A stretch of DNA of 35,526 nt, from contig JAPNUP010000016.1 in NCBI GenBank assembly GCA_026627345.1, positions 1 through 35,526 on the forward strand. The letters are read 5' to 3'. The position numbers and the translations under genes were made by a program. The notes under the pieces were generated by a model, which saw only the letters and a program-made list of their open reading frames with translations, was not told the DNA's origin and did no database searches. Positions 26,436 through 34,203 of this stretch are shown here, in pieces. The DNA comes from Bacillota bacterium. GTDB taxonomy: Bacteria; Bacillota; Bacilli; Alicyclobacillales; SLC66. Positions within the stretch are counted from its first letter, which is position 1. Every line of letters starts with the position of its first letter.

Positions 26436-26464
26436 ACTATACAAAAGAGAGCAACTAAAGTAAA
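26436..26464 (-). promoter_or_regulatory. Sigma-A promoter of namA-bshC
   Basis: On the minus strand TTTACT (26459-26464) and TATAGT (26436-26441) are separated by exactly 17 bases. The start would be near 26429, about 42 bases before the namA ATG. The elements overlap the terminator of the upstream ComFB-like gene. Confidence 0.55.
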
Positions 26465-26480
26465 ATCGAGCCGCTCTCTT
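26441..26480 (-). terminator. Terminator-like hairpin after the ComFB-like gene
   Basis: GCTCTCTT (26473-26480) and AAGAGAGC (26445-26452) form a perfect 8-bp stem with a 20-base loop. On the minus strand it is followed by TTTTG. The long loop weakens the call. Confidence 0.5.
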
Positions 26481-26486
26481 AGCCTA

Positions 26487-26750
26487 TCAAGCGTGTCTTG
26501 TGCTTTTAGACACAATGTCCGCCGCATGTGTCAGTTCTCGGAGCACGTCGACTTTCCACTGATCCGCAAACAGTCTCGCTTTAATGTAGGCTTCGCCTGT
26601 CTGGCGTGAACTGTACTGGGGCGGCAGACGATTAAGCGCAATCGCCAATATGTCATTTTGGCAAACTTCGCACATGCAGCCGGTATAACCGTCTTCGAAT
26701 ATATCTTGAAGCGCGTTGCGAGCTATTTCCTCCATTACGTTGACCACCAT
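26487..26750 (-). CDS. Late competence development ComFB family protein
   Basis: A small cytoplasmic protein of 87 residues: NVMEEIARNALQDIF, then GCMCEVCQNDILAIALNRLPPQY with cysteines 25, 27 and 30, then GEAYIKARLF. This is the ComFB (PF10719) pattern. In B. subtilis comFB sits in the comF operon but is dispensable for competence; I recall recent work proposing some ComFB proteins as cyclic dinucleotide receptors, which cannot be judged here. The ATG at 26750 follows AAAGGAGAG by seven bases; an upstream ATG at 26786 overlaps the promoter. No comF gene is nearby. It is divergent from the ATPase-like gene. Confidence 0.85.
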   Translation of the reverse strand: MVVNVMEEIARNALQDIFEDGYTGCMCEVCQNDILAIALNRLPPQYSSRQTGEAYIKARLFADQWKVDVLRELTHAADIVSKSTRHA

Positions 26751-26784
26751 GGAAGATCTCTCCTTTAAGGTATATATCGCGTCC

Positions 26785-26812
26785 ATTGTATCACGGGTTC
26801 TTTGGGTATACT
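26785..26812. promoter_or_regulatory. Back-to-back promoter region
   Basis: In the 91-base gap between two divergent genes, the minus strand has TGATACAAT (26785-26793), an extended -10 element leaving a leader of about 28 bases to the ComFB-like ATG. The plus strand has TATACT (26807-26812), with a transcript start near 26819 and GGAGGGAAGACG before the ATG at 26842. Neither has a clear -35. The two -10 regions lie close enough for the promoters to interfere. Confidence 0.5.
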
Positions 26813-26841
26813 ACCAGACACACTGACTCGGAGGGAAGACG

Positions 26842-28155
26842 ATGGCGGCTGACTACTGTAAGAAGCGTCTGCGTATCCACATGCCAGGCCTTCTGGACGA
26901 AAACTTGCAAACCCTCACGCGGAGTCTATTGTCGATGGTTCGCGGCGTACACACGGTAACGCTCAGTCCCATTTCCCAGCGCGTGCTGATTATCTACGAC
27001 GATCGTCTGGTTGAAGCTGGACAACTGACAGCGCTCACTGGACACTTGTGCGAACGTCAGCATGCGCTCACTCCTGCTACTACCTACACGCAAAACCGTG
27101 CGAAGACTGTGGTGGCACTCCCATTGCTGCTTCTCACCGCGACAGGGCTGCGGCGCCTCGTTTTCGGTCGCTCGCCAGCGACGCAAAGCATCGTGCTCTT
27201 CGAAGTCGCTACAGCCCTCTCCGTATTTAGCGGCTACCCGCAACTGCGCTCGCGCGTTCGCGCGTTGGCCCGCCGGCTACACATCAGCGACGATGCGCTG
27301 CTAACGAGTGCCGCACTCGTACTGGCAGTACTTCGCGAATCGCCGCTTGTATTTCTCAGCCTCTTTACACTGAGCTACAGCGCCTTCAAAAAACGCGATA
27401 ACGTCATAGCGGCAGCAGCACGCGCAGGGGAATCTGTGGCCGATCTCACTTCAGAAAACCTGGAACCTACTCCGGTTGCCCGCTATGGACAGTACAGTGG
27501 ACGTGTAGGGGCCGTAATTGCCGTACTGACCGCCTTCATGCGACAAGATCCTTTGCAAGCCTCCGCTGTGCTACTCGCAGCCAACCCGCGGCCAGCCGTC
27601 GTCGGCGCGCGGTATACTTTGAATTACGGCGAAATTCTCACGCATGAAGAGTGTGCCTATATACCACTGCACACTGGGATGGATCTCTATGAACTGGCCG
27701 ATGCACAAGAAGTGGTATGTCTGCACGCGCGTAGCGATCGCTTTCAGACCCCCGCTGCACACGGGCTGTATGTGCACAGTCACCATATTCGCGAATTCAC
27801 TGAAGCTCCACCTGCACAGGGGAAAAAACGCAACTGTGAGCGCCCTTTGCGGCGTGTCGTACTGTTAGACGCCACCGTCGAGATGCCTGCGTGCCATCAA
27901 CGACAAGGAGACACGCTTTATCTACGCGGCGATATGGCCGCCTTATTACGCACACGCGCGCTCAGCCAATCTCTACGTACACACATCAAATTCACAACCC
28001 AACTCACGGCGGTGTTTAACCTCATAGCCGTGACAGCGGTGATCGCCCTAAAACAGACCCGCACGATCAACGTGGCCTCGGATCTCTTCACGCTTTTGGT
28101 GCTCGCCTTGCCAAACCAACTACGACGACAAGCGAATCTCACTTTACGGGCATGA
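26842..28155 (+). CDS. HMA-domain pseudo-P-type ATPase lacking catalytic domains
   Basis: 437 residues, no frame break. Residues about 8-70 look like an HMA_2-type domain without the CxxC metal site (RLRIHMPGLL; RVLIIYDDRLVEAGQL). Membrane segments follow at about 88-108, 114-132 and 151-180. Where a P1B ATPase has its actuator domain (TGES) there are only some 35 residues (183-218). The next span ends SAVLLAANPRPAVVGARYTL: NPRP (248-251) stands in for the metal-binding CPC. Then MDLYELADAQEVVCLHARSD (280-299) parallels RALEELARVDTVVFDKTGTL, but the phosphorylated Asp is gone. The nucleotide and hinge domains are reduced to about 60 residues. The end (RGDMAALLRTRALSQSLRTH, then two spans) is that of a normal metal ATPase. 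It cannot pump by the known cycle; a scaffold, sensor or channel role is open. Its neighbours resemble ATPase partner proteins. Confidence 0.75.
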   Translation: MAADYCKKRLRIHMPGLLDENLQTLTRSLLSMVRGVHTVTLSPISQRVLIIYDDRLVEAGQLTALTGHLCERQHALTPATTYTQNRAKTVVALPLLLLTATGLRRLVFGRSPATQSIVLFEVATALSVFSGYPQLRSRVRALARRLHISDDALLTSAALVLAVLRESPLVFLSLFTLSYSAFKKRDNVIAAAARAGESVADLTSENLEPTPVARYGQYSGRVGAVIAVLTAFMRQDPLQASAVLLAANPRPAVVGARYTLNYGEILTHEECAYIPLHTGMDLYELADAQEVVCLHARSDRFQTPAAHGLYVHSHHIREFTEAPPAQGKKRNCERPLRRVVLLDATVEMPACHQRQGDTLYLRGDMAALLRTRALSQSLRTHIKFTTQLTAVFNLIAVTAVIALKQTRTINVASDLFTLLVLALPNQLRRQANLTLRA

Positions 28156-28156
28156 A

Positions 28157-28183
28157 AAAGGGCAGCTCGATTGGCTGCCCTTT
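28157..28183. terminator. Bidirectional terminator
   Basis: AAAGGGCAGC (28157-28166) and GCTGCCCTTT (28174-28183) form a perfect 10-bp stem with a 7-base loop between two convergent genes. On the minus strand it is followed by a T-run of five (counting stem T's) and serves the gene ending at 28195; on the plus strand the T-run is only three. Confidence 0.85.
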
Positions 28184-28194
28184 GCGTGGGGTTA

Positions 28195-28887
28195 TCAGCG
28201 TTCAGACTCAGGCTGAATATCTGACATCACCGTTTCCAGCAACTCTTGATATTCTGGCTTCAGTCCTGCCCCCACTTCTTCCACAGCATCTGCAAATTGG
28301 GCCAGCGCCTCCGGGTTGCGAACTGCGAGATCGCCCGGCACATGGCGCCCCGTGTGTGGATGAGCTTGCGTACTGCTTAGTGGTTTCGGCATCAAATGCT
28401 CAGGTAACACCTTTTGCTCAGGCACATTTTCAGTAGCAGCCGATTCCACCGCCTGCCACGACGCGCCTTCAGACAGGGTAGGCGCCTGTGCATCTGAGCC
28501 ACCTATGGCCCCAGTCTCCATTTGCACAGCGGAGCGCCCACGAAAGAAGGTTCGGCGCGCGCCTTCTGAAACATTGTCTGCCACACCCAGGGTGCTGGCC
28601 AGCCCACCAACCACTGTTTTGCGCAGCCAAGATTCTCCGCTTCCTTGTTGCTCGTGCTGCCGCCACTGTTCGCGCTTATCTGATGCATCGGCCAAAATGG
28701 CTTTTGATTCCTCTGTTACACGTCCTCCGACATCAGCAAGACGGTCGCCTAGTTTCAAAACCCCTACTGCTGCACTGACTGTCGCTGCCCGCAAGGCTCT
28801 GCGTACTGGCGGGATCGCCAACACACCTACGACGCCAAGCGCAATCCACGCTGCCGGATTGTCCCTAAAGGGTCGTCCGAATGCCAC
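28195..28887 (-). CDS. Membrane-anchored protein with PacL/DUF5132-like module and His-rich tail
   Basis: No firm family assignment. 230 residues. One membrane span (about 12-26) is followed by PPVRRALRAATVSAAVGVLK and ends a conserved-looking helix with EESKAILADA (59-68). This 44-residue stretch aligns without gaps to the next gene's product (13 identities counted by eye). Small proteins with a span, a PVRR-like turn and an Ala-rich helix ending in (V/I)xADA are known partners of P-type ATPases (DUF1490/PacL, DUF5132, DUF6110); similarity is by memory, not by search. The remaining 160 residues are polar and low-complexity, with HPHTGRH at 176-182, a possible metal ligand group. GTG start at 28887 after AAGGGGA. 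Convergent with the ATPase-like gene. Confidence 0.6.
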   Translation of the reverse strand: MAFGRPFRDNPAAWIALGVVGVLAIPPVRRALRAATVSAAVGVLKLGDRLADVGGRVTEESKAILADASDKREQWRQHEQQGSGESWLRKTVVGGLASTLGVADNVSEGARRTFFRGRSAVQMETGAIGGSDAQAPTLSEGASWQAVESAATENVPEQKVLPEHLMPKPLSSTQAHPHTGRHVPGDLAVRNPEALAQFADAVEEVGAGLKPEYQELLETVMSDIQPESER

Positions 28888-29007
28888 CGTTCACCGTCCC
28901 CTTTCCTGCGTACCACTGTCTTTACTTGGTATAGAATGCCCTGACAAACGTCATCGCATGCGAACCTGACGCGTGGCGCATCCTAGTGGTAAAGGGGGTA
29001 GCGGACT

Positions 29008-29256
29008 ATGGACGCGACTAAACTGCAAGGAGTGGCTGTCGTTGCTGCCATCTCCGTCATCGCCTGGTTAACGGCGCCCGCCGTCCGACGCAACTATAGA
29101 CACGTGACAAAAACGGTGGGAGAAGGACTCTCAAACACATGGCGCCAAGGCCGTAGGTGGGTAGAAATTGGACGCGAAGAGATCGCAGATATCGTAGCGG
29201 ACGCTCAACTCGAGCGTATGCGCCGAGCGATCGACCGTGAGCTTGCAGACTCCTAA
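29008..29256 (+). CDS. Small membrane protein with PacL/DUF5132-like module
   Basis: 82 residues: one membrane span (about 8-23), APAVRRNYRHVT, a basic amphipathic stretch (NTWRQGRRWVEIGR) and EEIADIVADA at 57-66, then a short charged tail. The positions of the P-x-VRR turn and the EE...ADA end are the same distance apart (32 residues) as in the neighbouring 230-residue protein, so the two are probably paralogues, one with a long extra tail. ATG at 29008 follows AAAGGGGGT. It is divergent from its paralogue across a 120-base gap in which no clear promoter pair was found. Confidence 0.65.
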   Translation: MDATKLQGVAVVAAISVIAWLTAPAVRRNYRHVTKTVGEGLSNTWRQGRRWVEIGREEIADIVADAQLERMRRAIDRELADS

Positions 29257-29264
29257 CCGGGTAA

Positions 29265-29309
29265 GGCAAAGGCGATGGGCATTGTGAGCCATCGCCTTTG
29301 CCCGCTTTT
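29265..29309 (+). terminator. Strong hairpin terminator between convergent genes
   Basis: GGCAAAGGCGATGG (29265-29278) and CCATCGCCTTTGCC (29289-29302) form a perfect 14-bp stem followed on the plus strand by CGCTTTT. It serves the small membrane protein gene; on the minus strand there is no T-run, though the stem would also face transcripts from the carboxyltransferase gene. Confidence 0.85.
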
Positions 29310-30870
29310 ACACAGGATAGACCGCATGTTTACGCATAGAAAATGTCGGATCCTTTTGAGCGAGATGACGATATCGACGAACTAACTCTTCTCGCAGTTG
29401 ACTCGGTTGCACCACCACATCAACCACCAAATCAGACGCCAAGCGGAAGATATCAATATCTTCTTTGTACTCGTCACGTTTCTCTTGCACAAAAGCGGCT
29501 CTTTCGGCGTCCGGCAATTCTGCGATTTTGTTGCTGTACACGGCATTGACAGCCGCCTCGGGCCCCATGACCGCGATCTGTGCGCCTGGTAGAGCGATGC
29601 AGACATCAGGTTCAAACGCAGGGCCGGCCATCGCATAGAGACCCGCTCCGTAAGCTTTGCGCACGACCACAGAAATTTTCGGCACAGTGGCTTCAGCCAT
29701 CGCCGCAATCATCTTGGCGCCATGCCTGATGATACCTGCACGCTCGACTTTGGTTCCGATCATAAAGCCTGGGACATCCGCCAAAAACAAAAGAGCGATG
29801 CCAAAAGCGTCGCACAAAGTGACGAACTTGGCCGCCTTGTCCGCCGAGTCGACAAACAATACGCCGCCTTTGACACGCGGTTGATTAGCCACAATCCCGA
29901 CAGGTTTCCCGTCAATGCGGGCAAATCCCGTGATCAGCTCGCCGGCAAACAGCTTTTTGATTTCAAAGAACGACCCTTCATCGATGAGCGTGTCAATTAA
30001 CTCGTACATATTGAACGGTGCATTCTGGTTGTCTGGAATAATGTCTTCTAGTGGACGCAGTCCTGCTTTTGGCGCCTCTGCTGGGTGCTCAGGCGGCTTC
30101 TGTGCAAAATGTCCCGGGAAATAACTCAGATAGGTGCGTGCCAGTGAGAGAGCCTCTTCTTCTGACTTGGCCAACACATCCCCACATCCACTGACTGAAC
30201 AGTGCATGCGCGCACCGCCCATCTCTTCGAGCGTGACTTTCTCCCCAATGACCATCTCTGCCATCCGCGGTGATCCAAGGTACATACTCGCGTTACCTTC
30301 AACCATCATCACAACATCGCAAAAAGCCGGAATATAAGCGCCCCCTGCCGCAGAAGGCCCAAATAGTACACACACCTGCGGTACCATGCCAGACATCTTG
30401 ACTTGATTGTAGAAGATGCGCCCCGCACCTCGACGTCCTGGAAACATCTCCAACTGATCAGTGATGCGCGCTCCGGCCGAGTCGACAAGATAAATCATTG
30501 GCACGCGCAGCCGGATCGCCGTCTCTTGAATGCGAATGATTTTTTCCACTGTGCGCATGCCCCACGACCCGGCCTTCACGGTGGAGTCATTGGCCATCAC
30601 GCAGACCGTCTGACCATGAATACGCCCAAGCCCGGTCACAACGCCATCGGCCGGTAGATCCCCCGCCTGGCAGTTAGCGAACAATCCATCTTCGACTTCA
30701 CAATCGTCATCAAGCAACAGGCGCAGCCGTTCGCGTGCAAAGAGCTTCCCTACTTCGCGATTTTTATCATGGTACTTTTGTGCGCCGCCGCTACGCACCT
30801 TCTGCGTGCGGGCGGTCAGTGAACTCTGCTGTGTATCGTCAGTCAATTTCAGCACCGCCTCATCTGTCAT
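29308..30870 (-). CDS. yngE: Acyl-CoA carboxylase carboxyltransferase subunit (YngE type)
   Basis: Biotin-dependent carboxyltransferase, 520 residues, most likely the beta subunit of methylcrotonyl-CoA carboxylase. N-terminal crotonase-like half: KLFARERLRLLLDD, VYLVDSAGAR-like YLVDSAGARITDQ and FGPSAAGGAYIPAFCD; C-terminal half: ADVPGFMIGTKVERAGIIRH and YGAGLYAMAGPAFEPD. It is the last gene of a set in the yngH-HB-G-F-E order, which points to leucine breakdown rather than propionyl-CoA. The ATG at 30870 has almost no ribosome site and abuts a palindrome; a TTG eight codons later (30846), after GAGGCGG, is a possible start. Confidence 0.93.
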   Translation of the reverse strand: MTDEAVLKLTDDTQQSSLTARTQKVRSGGAQKYHDKNREVGKLFARERLRLLLDDDCEVEDGLFANCQAGDLPADGVVTGLGRIHGQTVCVMANDSTVKAGSWGMRTVEKIIRIQETAIRLRVPMIYLVDSAGARITDQLEMFPGRRGAGRIFYNQVKMSGMVPQVCVLFGPSAAGGAYIPAFCDVVMMVEGNASMYLGSPRMAEMVIGEKVTLEEMGGARMHCSVSGCGDVLAKSEEEALSLARTYLSYFPGHFAQKPPEHPAEAPKAGLRPLEDIIPDNQNAPFNMYELIDTLIDEGSFFEIKKLFAGELITGFARIDGKPVGIVANQPRVKGGVLFVDSADKAAKFVTLCDAFGIALLFLADVPGFMIGTKVERAGIIRHGAKMIAAMAEATVPKISVVVRKAYGAGLYAMAGPAFEPDVCIALPGAQIAVMGPEAAVNAVYSNKIAELPDAERAAFVQEKRDEYKEDIDIFRLASDLVVDVVVQPSQLREELVRRYRHLAQKDPTFSMRKHAVYPV

Positions 30871-30874
30871 TTCT

Positions 30875-30901
30875 CAGCATTACGGCGTAGCCGCATCGCT
30901 G
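30875..30901. repeat. Palindromic repeat, copy 3
   Basis: CAGC (30875-30878) and GCTG (30898-30901) enclose CGGC-GTA-GCCG (30883-30893). The core CGGCTACGCCGT (minus strand) is identical to that of the copy at 34660. It fills the whole gap between the yngF stop and the yngE start, so it would fold in the mRNA right before the carboxyltransferase start. Confidence 0.65.
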
Positions 30902-31678
30902 TTAGCGCCCTTCGTAACGAGGCGCACGCTTTTGCGCGAAGGCAGTCAGTCCTTCTAAGCGATCCTGTGAATGCAATACGCGCTCGTAGGCTCTTCGCTC
31001 TATTTCGAGACCTTCCTCAAGCGGACGACCTAAGCCATGGTCGATCGCCGCTTTGGCAGCGCGAAGGGCGATCGGGCCCCCTTGCGCCATCTCTTGTGCC
31101 AAGGTCACCGCGGTCGTCAGCACCTCCTGCGCCTCTGTAAGACGTTCGACCATTCCGAGCTTGAAAGCTTCCTCACCAGTGATCCGTCTTCCTGTCAAGA
31201 TGAGATCCTTCGCCCGTCCAGGACCGATCAGCCGCGCCATCCGCTGCGTGCCACCAGCTCCTGGAATGATCGCGAGACGTGTTTCCGTCAGGCCGATGAC
31301 CGCGTCTTTCGCAATCACGCGCACATCACAAGCCAGCGCGAGCTCACACCCCCCACCTAGCGCCACGCCCGCGACCGCTGCGATCACCGGTTGCTCAAGC
31401 GCGGCGATCCGTTCGATGACCGTTCGGATGCGTCCGACAGCGTTTTGCGCTTGCTCTTCTGACATCGTGCGTCGTTCCTTGAGATCAGCCCCGGCGCAAA
31501 ACGCTTTTGTTCCTGCCCCTGCTATGACCACGCAGCGTATATCTTCGCGCTGTTCAACCTCGGTCAGTCGGGCATCCATCTCATCGAGCAAGGCGAGTGA
31601 CAGTGCGTTCATCGCCTCGGGTCGCTGTAGCGTGACGATGGCCACTCCGTTTTCTACGTTGAGCGTACACAGTGTCAT
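30902..31678 (-). CDS. yngF: Enoyl-CoA hydratase/isomerase family protein (YngF type)
   Basis: Crotonase-fold enzyme of 258 residues, probably methylglutaconyl-CoA hydratase given its neighbours. It shows RPEAMNALSLALLDEMD, AFCAGADLKERR (oxyanion-hole loop), VAGVALGGGCELALACDVRV, and ETRLAIIPGAGGTQRMARLIG with the catalytic Glu region. The ATG overlaps the upstream HMG-CoA lyase stop as ATGA, with AAGGAG eight bases before. Sequence alone does not fix the substrate. Confidence 0.92.
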   Translation of the reverse strand: MTLCTLNVENGVAIVTLQRPEAMNALSLALLDEMDARLTEVEQREDIRCVVIAGAGTKAFCAGADLKERRTMSEEQAQNAVGRIRTVIERIAALEQPVIAAVAGVALGGGCELALACDVRVIAKDAVIGLTETRLAIIPGAGGTQRMARLIGPGRAKDLILTGRRITGEEAFKLGMVERLTEAQEVLTTAVTLAQEMAQGGPIALRAAKAAIDHGLGRPLEEGLEIERRAYERVLHSQDRLEGLTAFAQKRAPRYEGR

Positions 31679-32589
31679 GAGCAGGCTCCTTTCTCTGTTG
31701 CAAGCACTTGGCTCATGCGGCTGTTGAGCGGTTTGCCGAGTTCTCGCGACAAATGTTGTCCCGCCTCGCCGAGCAAGACTTCATCGATGCCGGTGTGTAC
31801 TTGGCAGCCGTGTAACAAGTGTACCAAGTCATCCGTCGCCACATTGCCCGCCGCTCCTGGCGCATATGGGCAGCCGCCCAGACCGCCTAGTGAACTGTCA
31901 AAACGCGTAATCCCCATCTCGAGCCCCGTCAGGATGTTGGCCAGCGCTGCGCCGCGCGTATCATGCATGTGCAAAGCGAGCCGGTCGGCGGGTACATCGC
32001 GCAGCAGTACTTCGAGTACGGCCTCTGTCTGACGTGGACTGGCCACCCCGATCGTATCGCCGAGCGCGATTTCATCGACGCCTCCTGCAAGCAAGGTCAG
32101 CGCGATACGGCGCACTGTCGATACGTCTACAGCCCCTTCGTAGGGGCAGCCAAAGACAGTGGATATATAACCGCGTACGCGCATCCCACTGGCGCGCGCC
32201 TGTTTCGCGACTTCTGTGAGAAGCGGTAGCGTCTGTTCGATCGATTTATTGATGTTGCGTTGGTTGTGCGTCTCACTAGCTGACATAAAGACGGCTGCTA
32301 CGTCTATGCGCGCAGCGATGGCCCGTTCCAACCCGCGCAGGTTTGGCACCAAAGCTGCGTAAGTCACTCCTGCGTCGCGCGGCAGCGCAGCACAGACCTC
32401 ATCGGCGTCGGCCAGACGCGGGATCCACTGCGGACTCACAAAACTGCTGGCTTCGATATGCTTGACTCCCGCCGCCACCAAATCCTGAATGAATGCAATC
32501 TTTTGCTCGGCGCAAAGCGTAACCGCCTCATTTTGCAAGCCATCGCGAGGACCGACTTCCCACAGTGTGACGCGATCCGGCCAGCGCAT
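31675..32589 (-). CDS. yngG: Hydroxymethylglutaryl-CoA lyase (YngG type)
   Basis: Cleaves HMG-CoA to acetoacetate and acetyl-CoA, the last step of leucine degradation. TIM-barrel motifs: VTLWEVGPRDGLQNE (metal-binding Asp), HIEASSFVSPQWIPRLAD, ALHMHDTRGAALANI (metal-binding His pair) and the flexible loop GGLGGCPYAPGAAGN with the catalytic Cys. The ATG at 32589 starts one base after the carrier-protein stop, with TGGAGC in that gene's end as ribosome site; 304 residues, like other bacterial lyases. The longer frame to 32646 overlaps the carrier gene and is rejected. Confidence 0.95.
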   Translation of the reverse strand: MRWPDRVTLWEVGPRDGLQNEAVTLCAEQKIAFIQDLVAAGVKHIEASSFVSPQWIPRLADADEVCAALPRDAGVTYAALVPNLRGLERAIAARIDVAAVFMSASETHNQRNINKSIEQTLPLLTEVAKQARASGMRVRGYISTVFGCPYEGAVDVSTVRRIALTLLAGGVDEIALGDTIGVASPRQTEAVLEVLLRDVPADRLALHMHDTRGAALANILTGLEMGITRFDSSLGGLGGCPYAPGAAGNVATDDLVHLLHGCQVHTGIDEVLLGEAGQHLSRELGKPLNSRMSQVLATEKGACS

Positions 32590-32590
32590 C

Positions 32591-32803
32591 TTACGCGAGC
32601 TCCACAACGACATCGCCATCATTGACGAAGTCGCCTTCTTGCACAAGAATGCGAGTCACAGTCCCGCCCACTTCCGCGGTCACAGGAACCTCCATCTTCA
32701 TCGATTCGAGAATCACTGTGTCGTCCCCGACAGATACCACTTGACCTACTTGTACCAAAATCTTATACACAGTACCTGCCATATTCGATGCAATCGCTGC
32801 CAT
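32591..32803 (-). CDS. yngHB: Biotin/lipoyl attachment carrier protein (YngHB type)
   Basis: A standalone biotinyl domain of 70 residues: NMAGTVYKILVQVGQVV, then ESMKMEVPV with the biotinylated Lys36, then GGTVTRILVQEGDFVNDGDV. It carries carboxybiotin between the biotin carboxylase upstream and the carboxyltransferase downstream. Start ATG at 32803 after AGGAGG. Separate short carriers of this kind are typical of the yng operon. Confidence 0.95.
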   Translation of the reverse strand: MAAIASNMAGTVYKILVQVGQVVSVGDDTVILESMKMEVPVTAEVGGTVTRILVQEGDFVNDGDVVVELA

Positions 32804-32848
32804 ATCGTGTCAGCCTCCTGATATGATGAATGGTTACCACAGCCCATC

Positions 32849-34192
32849 TTATGAAGATGCCTGCGCTTGCAGTGCTGCGATGAAGCCGGTGTGGGTCTGC
32901 CCTTGCACAAAAGCTTGACTGTTCATAATCGTGATCAAAAGCGGCAGATTGGTCTTGACCCCTGACACCACATAGCCTTCTAGGGCTTCGAGCATCTTGC
33001 GCCGCGCCTCGTCTCGCGTCTTACCGTAGACAATCAACTTTGCAAACATCGGATCATAATAAGGCGTAATCACGTCTCCTGCTTGCACGCCGATTTCGTG
33101 CCGAATACCGTCGCCCACCGGCAATTCAAGCGCTGAGATCGTGCCTGGACTCGGTAAGAAGCGAACCGGGTCCTCGGCGCAGAGGCGACACTCTATGGCA
33201 TGACCGCGCACCCGCGCGTTCATCACATCATCACTGAGCGCTTCTCCTTGCGCGATGCGCAGTTGCCACTGCACAATGTCAACAGAGGTCACCTCTTCTG
33301 TGATCGGATGCTCGACTTGTAGCCGGGTGTTCATCTCCAGAAAGTAAAATTCCTTGCCGCTGGCGATAAACTCAACTGTACCGGCCCCAACGTAGCCAAG
33401 CGTACTGGCCAGCCGCACCGCAGCTTGCCCCATAGCGGTGCGTGTCTCCTCATTAAGCCCAGGCGAAGGGGCTTCCTCGACTACCTTTTGGTGGCGGCGC
33501 TGAATACTGCATTCGCGCTCCCCCAAGGATGCCACATGCCCATGCTGATCTGCCAAAATCTGAATTTCAATGTGCCTTGGATTTTCTATGTACTTCTCAA
33601 CATACATCGTACTGTCGCCAAAGTATGCTGCGACGCGTTTCGATGAAGTCACGAAGGCTTGTTCGAGTTCGCCGTCATCTTTGGCCACCGTCATGCCGAT
33701 CCCACCGCCACCAGCGGACGCCTTTAGCATGACAGGATACCCGATGGACTGTGCGACGGCAACCGCATCTGACACAGTGGCCACAGCCCCAACAGACCCT
33801 GGTACAATAGGTACGCCTGCGGCTTTTGCAAACGCGCGCGCCTCTACTTTGCTACCCATCTGCCGGATCGCTTCAGGCGTAGGTCCGATGAAAGTCAACC
33901 CCGCTTCGACGCATAGGCGCGCGAATTCCGCGTTTTCAGACAGCAGGCCGTAGCCTGGATGAATCGCGTCTGCCCCGGCCTCTTTGGCTGCCTGAACGAT
34001 CGATGCCGCTTGCAAATAGCTCTGCGCCACAGGCGGTGGACCGATACGGACTGCCTGGTCCGCTTCTTGGACATAGAGCGCGCCTGCGTCGGCGTCACTA
34101 TAGATCGCAACAGTGCCCATGCCCATCTGACGGCAGGCCCGCAAGATACGGCGCGCGATCTCGCCGCGATTAGCCACCAAAACAGTCTTCAT
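32849..34192 (-). CDS. yngH: Acetyl/acyl-CoA carboxylase biotin carboxylase subunit (YngH type)
   Basis: ATP-dependent carboxylation of the biotin carrier. 447 residues: VLVANRGEIARRILRA, DAIHPGYGLLSENAEFA, the glycine-rich ATP loop KASAGGGGIGMTVA, HIEIQILADQHGHVASLGER (metal/bicarbonate site), SIQRRHQKVVEEAPSP and FLEMNTRLQVEHPITE. Start ATG at 34192, seven bases after AGGGGG. The AccC paralogue for fatty acid synthesis is expected elsewhere; gene context argues for the catabolic acyl-CoA carboxylase. Only 11 bases separate it from the lipoprotein gene upstream. Confidence 0.94.
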   Translation of the reverse strand: MKTVLVANRGEIARRILRACRQMGMGTVAIYSDADAGALYVQEADQAVRIGPPPVAQSYLQAASIVQAAKEAGADAIHPGYGLLSENAEFARLCVEAGLTFIGPTPEAIRQMGSKVEARAFAKAAGVPIVPGSVGAVATVSDAVAVAQSIGYPVMLKASAGGGGIGMTVAKDDGELEQAFVTSSKRVAAYFGDSTMYVEKYIENPRHIEIQILADQHGHVASLGERECSIQRRHQKVVEEAPSPGLNEETRTAMGQAAVRLASTLGYVGAGTVEFIASGKEFYFLEMNTRLQVEHPITEEVTSVDIVQWQLRIAQGEALSDDVMNARVRGHAIECRLCAEDPVRFLPSPGTISALELPVGDGIRHEIGVQAGDVITPYYDPMFAKLIVYGKTRDEARRKMLEALEGYVVSGVKTNLPLLITIMNSQAFVQGQTHTGFIAALQAQASS

Positions 34193-34203
34193 CCAGCTTC
34201 CCC

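Noticed and set aside
26842-28155. Functional heavy-metal P-type ATPase
   Set aside because: The phosphorylation motif, actuator TGES loop and CPC site are all missing, and the length is about half of a working pump.
28888-29007. Divergent sigma-A promoters between the two small membrane protein genes
   Set aside because: TATA-like stretches (GGTATAGAAT on the plus strand) exist but no -35 lies at a proper distance on either strand.
30403-31727. Long plus-strand frames opposite yngE/yngF (for example 31053-31727)
   Set aside because: Antisense to conserved enzymes, composed mostly of Ala/Ser/Arg/Thr, no ribosome site.
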